A stretch of DNA of 64,000 nucleotides from Bombyx mori. Taxonomy: Eukaryota > Arthropoda > Insecta > Lepidoptera > Bombycidae. Both the position numbers and the translations under genes were made by a program. Position 1 is the stretch's first letter, and every line of letters begins with the position of its first letter. Shown in pieces: positions 1 to 13,100 of the stretch. Where the stretch lies: assembly GCF_030269925.1 (NCBI RefSeq), contig NC_085117.1:2976001-3040000 (forward strand), written 5' to 3'. The notes under the pieces were generated by a model. It ran no database searches. It was not told the DNA's origin and saw nothing but the letters and a program-made list of their open reading frames with translations.

Positions 1-374
1 AGTTTTTTTGTTATGTTATATTCTTTTCAAATTTCAAACTTTAAATTGCTCTAATGTAAAGTTGCAAAAATGTCACTTAAACCACATAGCTTTTTACCCC
101 TCGATATACAACATCATAGTATGCTATGTAGATGTGATTTTATAATATGTTCTGATACAATTATATTACATAAAGGCAACTTCATTAGGAAGAATATTAG
201 TTACGGGCAAAATAAATTGTTCTACCACGATGATATAATCAGTATTTAAACTCAGAAATTAGTCTAAATTTAAATTAAATAAAACTTAATAAAAAATTTA
301 ATATCTCGGCTTATTTTTTTTTGTTTTTGCTTTTATCTTCACATTGTTTACGACATTACTAATATATATAAATT
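1..374. other. AT-rich sequence without recognised feature
   Basis: I see no coding potential and no repeat that I recognise from elsewhere in the window. Confidence 0.4.
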
Positions 375-616
375 TTTATTGCTTAGATGGGTGGACGAGC
401 TCACAGCCCACCTGGTGTTAAGCGGTTACTGGAGCCCATAGACATCTACAACGTAAATGCCGCCACCCACCTTGAGATATAAGTTCTAAAGTCTGAGTAT
501 AGTTACAACAGCTGCCCCGCCCTTCAGACCGAAACGCATTACTGCTTCACGGCAGAAATAGGCAGGGTGGTGGTACCTACCCGCGCGGACTCACAAGAGG
601 TCCTACCACTAGTAAA
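375..616 (-). mobile_element. Bm1 SINE, 3' two-thirds, antisense
   Basis: It reads as the reverse complement of the Bm1 body: tattgcttagatgggtgg at the start and the block gaggtcctaccact at the end. The tRNA-like head is missing. Confidence 0.85.
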
Positions 617-1187
617 AGGTTACATTGAAACTATAATAAAATTGTTGTCGCAAAAAAGTTCCAGAACAAAGCATTTGGGAGCTCTCGTAAAATGTTTGTT
701 ATTACACACGTCATGTTTTGACGTGACAACGTCTTATAATTCGATGGAGCCGGCTGCACGCCCGAAAAAACGTGACTCATGCGGCGTTACCTCGCTCTGA
801 GGCGTTCCATTTAAGGCTTGAAGTGTAAGCGAGAGCGCGCAACGAGCGATAAAGAGGCACAATCGGCCTCCGCGTTCGGCAGCGTTCGACATCTGTCTCT
901 CTCCTACTTGAGTGAGCGATGCATCCGCGTGGACAGCTGCTATACAATAATACATTTACATGTTTTCGTCAAGTATGAAGTTCAGTGAAAAGTGAATGTG
1001 GTGTCAATTGTCCATACAAAATATCTATCAAACAAATAAAATTAAAATTTTCTTTTGAACCATGAAACCATTCCATCAGTATTTTCTTATGACGTTGTCA
1101 CGTTCAACTACCGTCAGTAAACCGACTTTACAGACAACAGATATTTTTAAAGTCAACTTTGGTTATTCGAATTTGTGGCGATTTAAT
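617..1187. other. 3' flank of the M1 gene with a degenerate repeat at about 755-930
   Basis: The segment with cgtgactcatgcggcg and aagcgagagcgcgcaacg resembles, inverted, the repeats near 2345-2440 and 54560-54760. The rest is unassigned and probably includes the 3' UTR of the minus-strand gene. Confidence 0.35.
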
Positions 1188-4100
1188 CTAATGGCTCTGT
1201 GGGTCGTGTAGGGTCGCGAAATATCGGGCCAGGTCCGAATCCGCTTTGGACACCCAGGCAGCGTTCAGGGCTATCGTGTCCAGCCACGATTGCGAATCTC
1301 GAAGCTCACCGAACAACTCCTTAAACTGAAAAGATATTAATATTGTTACGCCGGCAAGAGTAACGCCATCTATCACCGAATAGTCGAAACGAATATCGAA
1401 GGATCCAGAATGCTCGAGAATTACAACGTCATCTATTAACAGATAGCGGAAACTACGACTAGAGTTGTGTGGAACAGTCTCCATAATTCTAGGGATGAGG
1501 TATCGACTATAAAAGCGTTGTAGGGATGGCACGCAGTCAGTCAGTAATCGGAACTCGAAGCGAAACAGCGAACGGATCACCCGAAGCGAAGCGGAACAAG
1601 CGAATTGAGAGTTTTAAAGTGTTTGTGTGTGTTTTAAAGTGTTTGTGAAGTGTTTAAGTGTTGAATACAGTTTTTAGGTTGTACTTTGGTGAAATTTTAT
1701 TTATCCCGAACCCCAGCGCGTAACTATATAGATATACTAGCTGACCCGGTAAACCTTGTTTTGCCTTATAAATTATTCCTAGGAAAGATAAATTAACCTA
1801 GATATCCACTGCAGCGCCATCTGCCGGGCTGATTTGTGAATCGAAGGATCTAAGGGTGCCACACAAACGCATACAAAAAATTAAATCAAGTCGGTCCAGC
1901 CGTTTAGGACGAGTTCAGTGACAAACACACGCACAGAAGAAATAAAATAAGGTAAAGAAGTGTAAAGAAAGTCTTGTTCCTTTCCAACTTGAATTGTGCC
2001 GCGCATGCGCTGTCGACATGTGCCTAAAACACGTAGTTTCGGATCCTCTCGATCCACTTACGGTGCTTTTAGCTACCTCAAGCACCGGTCATCGTTCTCG
2101 TCAAACCCGTCGCTTGCGACGAAGGGCTCGACGAGTAAATTAATTCACAGACACAACCCACTGAGTTCGCTGGATCTTCTCAGTGGGTCGCGTTTCCGAT
2201 CCGGTAGTAGATTCTGTGAAGCACTGCTCTTGCTAGGGTTAGTGTTAGCAACACTCCCGGTTTGAGCCCCGTGAGCTCACCTACATATTAGGGTGAAGCT
2301 GAAATAGCCTCTCAGGGCTATCAGCATCGGTAGAAAAAAGGGTCGATTGTGCCTCTTTACCGCTTGTTCCGCGCTCTCGCTCGCACGCTCGGGCGGAACG
2401 TGACACTTTTTCGTGCGTGCACCCGGTGCACATTGTTTTTCTAGAAGTTGATCTAGAAAAAGGTCCCCGGTACATACCCGATAATAGTCGTAGGGCTGGT
2501 GGAGACAGCGGGCGGCTGCTTGGAGCGCCGACGCTGGTAGCGAGGTTTCAGGTCTTAGGATCCTCCAAATGCCAGCAGCGCCGCGCCATCTTCGAACAAA
2601 ACCATGCTTCAACTACGACTACCATAGTCTTACGCCCGGTTCCAATATCCAAAAAACGAATCGTTTTATATTACGATCCGTTACAATATCTACGAATCGT
2701 AGGACAAAATAGTTCCTATAAAAACGACTCGTTTTTAAAATTACTGATGACTTGCTACTAACGGATGGGAGGGCTAACATAACGGTTCGTACTGCGTTTT
2801 GTATGGAGACTGTTGTCTGTAGTGTTCCTATATTATTTTAGAAATGTCAGTGAGCTGTCAGAACTACCACGCGTAGAGCATTTTTTAACCTACCGATTTT
2901 GTTCGGTTGTGCTTTGGAATTTTTGTGTTTGTGTTTTTTCTTTTAAAATGTCGAGTTCAGAAAGTGATAACGAAGTTTTAATGTTACTGAATTCAAGCGA
3001 CGATTCAAGTGATGATACGCGAAGTAATAGAGTGTATAAAACAAGAATCAATTATTATTCAGAGCTCGATAATCAGGAGTTTCAACTAAGATTTCGGCTC
3101 GACAAGCAGTCTGTGCAATTACTGTTAGGTGAAATTTATCCTTTGTTAAAGGTAAAAGGAACCAGGTTCGTATTTTTCTGTAGCTGTTAATTGGTATTTT
3201 ATGAAGTAGTTAACTATTTAACACGTGATTACATGAAAATAGTATTTACTAGTTTATTTTAATTCTAGGAATCATGGAATATCTCCCTTACATTACAATT
3301 TATCAGTTTGTAATGAAATAAACGAACAACAAAGTACGACGCTAACACAATTTTTTTGGTATTTTGGCGCGGTCCGGCGACATCTGGCGTTTCCTTTGTC
3401 TCTTCATGGCGTTTTGTTCACTTTACAGTTAAAACTAAAGTAACTGTTTTTAAATTGTGAATGTTCAAATAAAATTACATATGTGATGAATTACAATTAA
3501 TTTATATTATTTTAAAATATTTATGTAAAAATACTAATAAAAACTTATGTATTTTGAAAAGAGTTTTATTTCTAAAGGATCTTTGTGACACAATCATTTG
3601 CATTAACGAAACGCAGAGGGATTCGTTAGTAAGCAGCGCGCCGACGGATGCTCGTAGGTAACGCGGCAAGTAAAATAGTTGTGGAACGCTAATATACGCC
3701 TACGTATTGGTAGCATGATTACGATTAGTTGTTATAATACAATGACGATTCGTTATTTTTTGGAACCGGGCCTTAGAAGTCGTTGCTCAAAGGATAAGAC
3801 GCCCGATAAGTTCGTATCAACCGAAACGCGTTACTGCTTCAGGGCAGAAATAGGCAGGGCGATGGTACCTACCCGTGCAGACTCACAAGAGGTCCTACCA
3901 TCAGTAATTACGCAAATTATAATTTTGCGGGTTTAATTTTTATTACACGTTATGTTATTCCTTCACCGTGGAAGTCAATTGCTAAGTACTTACGTATTTC
4001 ATTAGAAAAATTGTACCCGCCTGCGGGATTCGAACACCGGTACATCGCTAGATACGAATGCACCGGACGTCTTATCCTATAAGCCACGACGACTTCGACT

Positions 4101-7100
4101 ATAATTAGTAAGTAAATATATAATATATACATATACTAGCAGACTCGGCCACACGTTGCTGTGGCTAAGGTTTCTGTTTCTATATAACACGTGGCCGGCT
4201 ATGTTAATACCAAAAATTCGCAAAGTAAGAACAATTGCATTTCACTGTATTGCGTTTACTACGAAATAAATTTCACTTATACTTTAGCCTCAGCAACACG
4301 TGGTGTTGATGCCATTAAATTGTAGCTTATGTGAAACATTAGTATTTTTAACACAGCGCCATCTATGAGGTATTAATGTGAGACAGTATTACAATTGTCT
4401 GTAAAAACTGATTTAAGGCGCCATCTGTTTTAGACTTACGAAACTTACAATTAATAAAAATAATCAACATAAGAAAACATTTTATTGTTAATTAATAAAT
4501 ATTGCGACCATTAATCGAAATAAAAACCATCCTATGGCCTAAGCTAGAACAAAACACATATTTAAAAATAAAAAAAGTTAAAATCGGTTCAGTAGTTTAG
4601 GTGTCCATCGCGGACAAACAACGTGACACGTAATTTATATGTATTAAGCACCCAAATGAAGGGCAAACAAACTTATTCATGACACAAATGTTTGCTTGTT
4701 GAGGAAATCGAACCCGCGACCCTCGGCGCGATAGTCAGGGCCGCTACGCAGTGCACCACCCAGCCAGTCCTGTGAATCTACCTGCATGTGCTCGTGTAGA
4801 GTGCGGTGATCCACTCAGTCCAGTCGCGGCCACGCTGAGCCTCCGTCGAGAGGACGGTGAACGCGAACCTGTTGAAGATCAGATCATCAGGACGGTGATG
4901 GTGACGAACGGTTACCGTCGCTCGTGAGCCGCTGTCTATCGCTAAGTATTTAGTGTTGCCTCAGGTTTGAACGTGTAATAATAATGGCTTATTAGGTATT
5001 TAGCACGTGCAAAAGTTCAAGAATGTGGGGAAATGTTCCTCTAAACATAATATGTTCCTCTAAACATATATGTAATAATAAGTTTTCATAATTTTATAAA
5101 ATTCCGCAGAATTCTCATTTGGGTAAGACGAATCAATTATCGTCAAACTTGGTGGTTGTATTTCTTGAAAGCAGCTCACTAAATATCCAATAAGTAGTAT
5201 AGTACAATAGACAGTAAGTTAATAAGAAAGAAAGAAAGTGAATAAGACTTCGACAACTTAAAATTTGATATTTCTTTCATCTTGTTTCATTTAATTACTT
5301 ATTGATTAAAGTCTTATATTAATCAACTTCATTTCGCTTCATCACATTTTTCATATTCTAACGGAATGTAAAAAGAAAATATATGACTTGGCTTCCAGGC
5401 TATAAAATTTCCGATAATTACAAGACTTTAGCCAACCGTTTCAACTACACTAAGGGTTACCTATTGCTATGCCGGTAAGAGTAACGCTATTTATCGCCGA
5501 ATAACCGAACGAATATCGAAGGTACCAGTAAAATCGAGAAGTCAACAACCACAATAACGAATAACGCCATCTATTGTCAGATAGCGGAAACACATCGAAG
5601 CTACTCGACTTGCCCAGAATGTTCATTTATAGGGATGTCGTCTCGACTGTAAAAGCATTGCAGAGATGGCACGCAGTCAGTTAGTAATCGGAATTACTCG
5701 AAGCGAAACAGTGAACGGATAGCCTGAAGCGAAGCGGAAGAAGTGAATTGAGAATTTTAAGGTGTTCATTAAGTGTTTTAAGTGGTGCGTCGGTAGAATC
5801 ATTATCAGCCTATAGTGCTCCACTGCGGAACATAGGCTTCTCAGATTGCGCGCCACTGGATCACAATCCTCGGCTTCTCTCGCCCAGCCCTTAGACTATA
5901 CCTGTAGAACAGCCAGTCGTCTTCGGGCGACGCGAGCGCCGCCAGCAGGGCTCTGTGGCTGTATGTAGGGCGCGGCGCCGAATACGAGTCCACGAGTGCT
6001 CGCCAGCACGCGCGCCACGCGACCCGCCCGTGTGTCCGAACGCCCGCAGTGAACGCCGCCTGCAGGAGAAGAAGTGTGCAACTCTTTAGCAGTACGACAT
6101 TGCCATAGATAATACACATAAATTACTTATAGATAAGCAACTCAAGCATTTAACAAAAATGTTTAAGGCGGCCCGAGAGTTTTCGAAGGAGACCTTACAG
6201 CTCAAGGGCAGCTGCTTCTCGAATGCATCTGCTACCGGAACAAAAGCAGCTGTCTCCCTACCTCCTGGTATATCTCCGGTATCGTGTGATTTTTCTCCAT
6301 CCAGAGGTCGAACAACTGTACGGCTTCGTTCGTGATCCCTTGATTGCCCCACTCCACTCCGGACGCGAGGAGGGCTCCGCGCAGCCACCTTGAAACCACG
6401 CCTCAGGTGAGTTCAATTCTCACTCCAATAACAACAACTCACATATCGAAATTGGTGAAAAGCTATAAGCCGTAGATTGAGACAAACAATTAGTAAAACA
6501 TTATTCGTTTTCAGCGATCGGTCAAGTATCAGCTCGCGACTGGCTTCAGGGACAGTTGTCCAGGTCGCGCGAGATTGTCAACTCAATGGCGTCTCTAGCC
6601 CGCGTGTAATCATCACCCCCTGCTAGCGTCCTCTAGTGAGCGCGCGCTCAAAACGGAACAGGTTTATTGACAGTTCTTTTTCCCCCTATTCGCTAGTAGC
6701 GTAAGGGGCTATTCAAGCTACGCATGAATGGGTAGGTGAGCTCACGGGCTCAACTTGAGAGAATTTGCTTACACTAGCCCTAGCAAGAGCAGTGCTTCGC
6801 TGAATCTACTACCGAGAAGATCAGGTGAGAGTCAGTGGACTTTGTCTATGGGTTAATTCGACGAGGATGATGTCCGGTAATTAACAGTGCCGAGGTTGGC
6901 ACCCTAGCACTGCCAGCATCATAGATAAAGCCACGTCTGCGTCGAAATATCGCCCGACTCCCCCCAGTTTTCCCCCACTGTATACTCACAAGTGATCGTC
7001 GGAGTCGGCGTCGCGTTGGTGACGCAGCGCGATCGGTGGGTGCAACGTGGCCAGCAGACGCGCTAGGGCGGGAGCGGCTGCCCCTTCCCTGAGCAACTCG

Positions 7101-10100
7101 CGCCACCACGACATGTGCGAGAGGACCACTCGCCACGGAGCCCAGTGCTGTTCGCCCCGGATCCGGGCTGCCATACATACAGGGTGCCATATATACTAAT
7201 AATTATAGCCAGGTGGACAGTGAACACAAACACATTAGAGTTCCGTCATAAACTTTCTTACTCGTCACCTCGATTCAAATAAGATCCAGTTGGAGGGTCG
7301 GCGCGCCTGTTATCTAGCCAACCATGAGCTCGTTCGGCTGTCTATATAGAGCTAATAAAGGAAACCTGCCAGATGTGACTAGGCCTAAAATTCCAAACAA
7401 ATTAAGCATCTATGTACAAGTGTGGCAATCGAAGATTTTTATAAGTACTACGCTGGCAACAATTGTAACGCGCATGCAAATATTAGGGTGTCGAGAGCGG
7501 GGACGAGAATGTGCCTAATAAATCGCGCAAACAGATGTGTTACCAGATCAAAAAAGAAATACGACGACAAAAGGCTGTTATGTGGGTGCTTTTGATTTTT
7601 TAATTTAGCTGCTCGGACAACTCGTGCCAAGTCCCTATGCAGCATGATGAGAAGAGGTGCTGCTTCAAACCTTTATAACCTCAGATAAGAGCAAGAAGGT
7701 GGACTTACCAGCTACGACTATAGCTCGACTGGCCGGCAGTCTCCCGGCTCGGCTCAGGACGAAGGCATCATCTAAAATCAAGGCTCTTTCAGCGGCCGAA
7801 GCGCCATCGTAAACGCGAGCAGCATCGGAAGCCTGGAGCGGTAGATGACGAGACAATTCAATTTTCACAACAGCCCAATTGCGTTTTATTAATTGGTCAG
7901 ATTGGTAGGTCGAACTTGTCTGGTGTTAATTCGTTAACGTAAATGCAGAAGCACAAGTTGAGATACGGCTTGTGCAGCGTGTAGCGTACATTACTTGTTA
8001 GTCGAACGACGAGGGTCGTCAGTGAAGTGGCTGGTCCGTCGGGGTCAACAGTGAAACGCTGATGATTAGTCTTCAACCACTTGCAGTGTGTTTCGTGAGA
8101 TTATACGGACAAATACAAGAAATAAAACCTCGCCATTCCGTCCAAACTGCAAGTGGCTGAAGACTAGCCATCAGCACTTCACTGGTTAGCCTGACATGAT
8201 GGATCAGCCGCTTCAAGCGCAACGGACGCCCCACCCTTCAAACAGAAACGGATTCGCGGCACGAATAGGCAGAGCGGCGTTTTATGACCTGACTATTTCT
8301 GCTTAGAAGCAGTAACCCGTTTCGGTTTGAAGGTAGGGGCAGCCATTATATTGTAGAAACTGAGACCTTAGAACTAATATCTCAAGGTAGGTGGCGGCAT
8401 TTACGTTGTTGATGTCTATAGGCCCGGTAACTATTTAACAGCAGAGGAGTAGTGAGCTTGTTCTCCCATTTAAGCAAAAAAAGCCTCAGGGTACTACTAT
8501 TCTGGCTTTATCCTGACTAGTGGGCTAGCGTAGCCTGAGACTGTTAATACTAACCATAGCAAGAGCAGTGCTTCGCTGAATCTACCACAGGATCGGAATT
8601 GCAACCCACTGAGGAGATCCTGCGAGAAGCTCAGTGGGCTGTGGGGAAGTTAATCATTTGTTGTTCTGCATTAAGGATTTCCTTACCTCCTCCCCTGCTC
8701 GGTCCTGTGGCGCGACCCGGTACAGTCCACGAGCTCCGACGTTGTATCTGATCCATTTGTGTTTACCTAGATCCGGTATGACCACTGCGAAACATTATCT
8801 TCTGTTGTTTTAAATAATCTAGTAATTCCTCATAGCACGGTAGACCGAAAACTCTGTCTGCTCTTGGAGACTCTTTCTGCGCTTTATCATTTGGCAAACT
8901 TTAGCAGAAGATATACTCCTGACCCGGATGATACGTGGTGAGAAAATCTTGGAAGATGACGGTAAAAAAATTATGGAAACTTCAAAGTTTCTCGGAGGAA
9001 CGTTTATAGGAAATAATACCCTAATCTCCATAGACCCGTATGTTCTAAATGGTCCAATTTATTTGGATTGGACAATATTGGTTCTCTATCGTATCGAATT
9101 ACTAATGTTTTTTTACACGATCATCCAAAATAGGAAAGGTTTACGCGGTTCGTGTATGTAAACTAGTAAGGATTTTTACACGGATGTCCAAAATAGGAAC
9201 GGTTTCCCGGTCTCTGGATGCGAGTTCCTTTTATAACTTTTAAATGCCTCTACAGTAACGAATGTACGGGCGATTGTTAAGAATTTTCCGAGTGACACTG
9301 AATATATGTACTTCAACAAGAAAGCTTTGATTAGTCGATTTTTAAAAGTATCAAACTTTTCACTCAGTTGCCGTTATATGTGTATTTGTGTATACATATG
9401 AACTCACACAACTCTCCTGGTATGAATATGAACTCACACAACTCTCCTGGTATAAATATGAACTCACATAACTTTCCTGGTATAAATATGAACTTACTTT
9501 CGGTATCGTTCATCCAGACCAGATGCGTCGTGTTCTCCGTCCATCGCGATGTCTGAAGCGGCTTTGTCTCGTTTCCAATGTCGTACCTTCGGATCATAGC
9601 GTTTGGATGCAAAACGATTTGGAGCATACCTGTGTCTCCTAGTCTGGGAGAGAGCTCAGCGCTGGGCCATGGCCAATTGCCAACGATAACCGCAATCCTG
9701 AATATTTTCAAGAGAAGACGAAAGAAAAGCTTTCCAAACTGTAGCACGGAATGTAACGCGATCAAAAATCAATTCGTGCGGTCAACGGCTTCGTGGGAGC
9801 ACATGGGTTCGTCATTGCCGAAAGTACTTTTTTTCGTATTAGTCATAGTAATGATTTGTAAAGTTCTAACGGAGGCATCTAGATGGTCACAGCTTGGTCG
9901 CCGCGAAGGCAGAAGTTAAGGGAGACGGAAGTGGCTTTTTTTTCAGTAGGGGGGAACCTTTTGCGAGGTGGTCTTAGGGGGCACGCGGGGTAAGTGTACA
10001 AAACAAGAGCAAAAGTTTTAAATTTCGTACCATACGATTTTGTGTATTACGCTCATTTATTGGGAATTTCCACACGAGGAACACCTCTGAGAATTCGCGC

Positions 10101-13100
10101 AGGCGAATGCGGAGGCGAATTCGAGAACATTCGCATTTGCGAAGGCGAGGATCCGTCACCGTTCTAGTGATCGTTCGTTTCGCCACCGCCTTCGGTTTCC
10201 CCACGCTCTTGATACTACTTCCAGTTATGCATTTCAGTTTTATGGGTATCTCCTTAATAATTATTATTGATCTTTACAAAGATCATGTTGCTTCATAAGT
10301 CAATGTCGTTATGCGGTACCAGTAACAAAACCAAGCCCCAAGCATATGTACGCGAGGAAACCTTGTCTCCTTAGCGTCAGGAATAGGCGGGATAGTCACA
10401 GCAGTCCACGGTCTCCACTCACCAAGTTCCGTTGTGCATTGTGTGGATTTCCTCCGGGTCTGCTTCCAGGGGGCCAACGGTGAAGGTAATCGGGATAATC
10501 CATTTCGGTGGCGGCAGCTTCGTCGTCTTCGGCGACGGCTTCTTGGTGGTGGTGGTTGGGAGTGGGGTGGTCGTGGTGGTGGCATTGTAGTCCTCTTCGG
10601 TAGCGTCCGTGTAGTTTTCTATAAGAATGCGTTATATGCTAATGATTTGGTGTCCGTGGACGATAGTCCAGGTAGTAATAACAATCAGTGTTTAAAACTC
10701 AAACATCCACTTCAAGTGTCGTTGAGAAATGTGCAAGACCTTGAAAAAGCTATTTCTAATCTAACCACTTAGCGGTCTCCCGACTGACCCAGACCCCTCC
10801 GCGCTACCCTGTGCATTGTGCTATCAATGTTTGTAACCCCATCATTGCACCTCGCAACATAACTCATTTCATACAAACCAACGGTTCATAGTTATATCTG
10901 AAACCATAGTTCCCATTGAATCTCTGCCTGGACCCTGAGATTCGAACCAGTCTCTGAGTTCAAGATTATTCCCACCAGTACTTACTGAAGCTCATAGACA
11001 TCTCAGCGAGAGACAGGTCTGTGATGGTGGGACATACCCGTGCAGTCTGCTAATACACAAGCCAAATATAATTTAAGTTTGTTTCACTTATATCTACGTT
11101 TATTTATTACCTGGATCAAAGAACAATGCTTCGAGATCGGCTCTCAAGTCCTGAGTGAGGAGGTCGTTCAGCATTGGAGGCTCTGGGGGTGGTGGTTCGG
11201 CCGTCATCAGGAACCTGGGAGTTGAATGGGGTATGCTTTAATGTATTATTCACCGGGCAGGTTTTGAAGTCGTCGTGGCCTAAAGGATAAGACGTCCGGT
11301 GCGTTCGTGTTGAGCGATGCACGGGGTGTTCGAATCCCAGGCGGGTAACGATTTTTATAATGAAATACGTACTTAACAAACGTTCACGATTGACTTTCAC
11401 GGTGAAGGGATAACATCGTGTAATAAAAATGAAACCCGCAAAATTATAATTTGCGTAATTACCGGTGGTAGGACCTTTTGTGAGTCCGCACGGGTAGGTA
11501 CCACCACCCTACCTATTTCTGCCGTGAAGTAGTAATGCGTTTCGTCTTGATGGGTGGGGCAGCCGTTGCTATACTGAGACCTTAGAACTTATATTTCAAG
11601 GTAGGTGGCGCACTTACGTTGTACATGTCTATGGGCTCCGGAGCTCCGGTAACTACTTAACAACAGGTGGGCTGTGAACTCGTCCACCTATGTAAGCAAT
11701 AAAAAAAACCTAGGACTTAATCGCGGTCATAGTTAAGATTTTAAATGAGGAGCATATAACTGACCTTTCTTGTTTGAGAATGACGTCATCTCCGACTGTC
11801 GTCGCGCTCAGCAACGGATACCCTGGCTTCTCGCACCAGCCGTCCCACGCGTGGGCCTGCACCGATGCATCGTCAGGGTTGTCACGTTGCAACGCCCGCC
11901 ATAAATCTCTGGATATATATTTTTTTATGTTACAAATCTGTTCCTTGTGGCGCGACCAGATAGGTATTCTTCATCTAATGTCTCTAATGTAAAGCTTCCA
12001 ACATCTACAATCAGCATGTCTATAGCAATTGCATGCTAGACGACAAATCTTTAGCTAGGTATTGGTACGCCACGGCCGTATTCGCCTTGGAGTGGGTTAA
12101 GGAAGATATGGGCATCTTTGGTGCGGAGGCCGCAACTTCAATTCGATTTAGTGCAGGAAAGAGATGTTTATGTCGCAGTTTCAGTAAATGTTATTAATCG
12201 AGTTTAGTCGGAAGCGTCAAGTAGTTCATTTAGGTAAGGTCGATAAGGCGATGGCAACGCCAATTTCCGACGGTTTGACGTTTGAGGCTGTTTGACAGTT
12301 GACGTTTGAGGTACCTACACTTTTACTGTAAAGAATAAACTGCCATCTTTAGGGACCGACCCGAACGGTCATTACTTGGTCACTTGGGTCGTTGTAACGA
12401 GCTTCCCGCGTTTGTCGACTAACCTCCATTTATCTGTTCGATCATTAGTGATTCTCTGTAAATTTGTTTGCTACAGTGAAAATAAACGTTTGCATTGATT
12501 GTCTCATCAGTTATTTTGAGTGCTCGGCAATGTGTGCTCACACTAATAATGGATCATTCTACCCCGCTCCGTACCTATATATCTGACGTGTCCTATTAAA
12601 ATGGAATGCCCTCTGTGAAGTCGTTAACAAAGATTCTGTGTTCAGCTTCAGATCCGGATGCTGTGGTCGGTCTTCGTCCAGTAGACCTAGACACCGATCA
12701 TAAAACATAGCTTACCTGGCGTCGGCGCTTGCATAGCGGTGATCGCGCAACAGACGCGCGAGTGCTGCTCGGCCAGTTTCCTCACCGGCTGCTTCGATTG
12801 CCATACTAACTATGGCAGCACCCTAGACAGTAAGAAATCAATGAAAAAAACCAAACAAGACAACCTTCGCGTGTGGTACTCGTTGAGACAAATCTTATTA
12901 GTCTAAACTGCATAAGATTATAGCCCACTGATGGTACTTGTTGAGACAAATTTAATTAGTCCAAACTGCATAAGATTATAGCTCACTGAGTTTCTCGCCG
13001 GATCTTCTCAGTGGGTCCCGTTTCCGATACGTAGTTCCGATGGTAGATTCTGCGAAGCACGACTCTTGCTAGGGTTCGTGTTAGCAACGTCGTCAGATTT

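Noticed and set aside
2277..2761. Overlapping frames of about 110 codons on both strands
   Set aside because: They cover LINE tail and transposon end sequence and lack family similarity.
4645..4772. Possible tRNA gene on the minus strand
   Set aside because: A B-box-like motif is present but the arms do not pair as a tRNA and the copy has a SINE tail; a second copy exists at 29645.
9391..9497. CRISPR-like array of direct repeats
   Set aside because: The units are contiguous with no spacers and the genome is eukaryotic; it is a minisatellite.
9974..10204. Arg-rich 76-codon minus-strand frame
   Set aside because: Produced by a local GC-rich gcgaattcg-type repeat in an intron.
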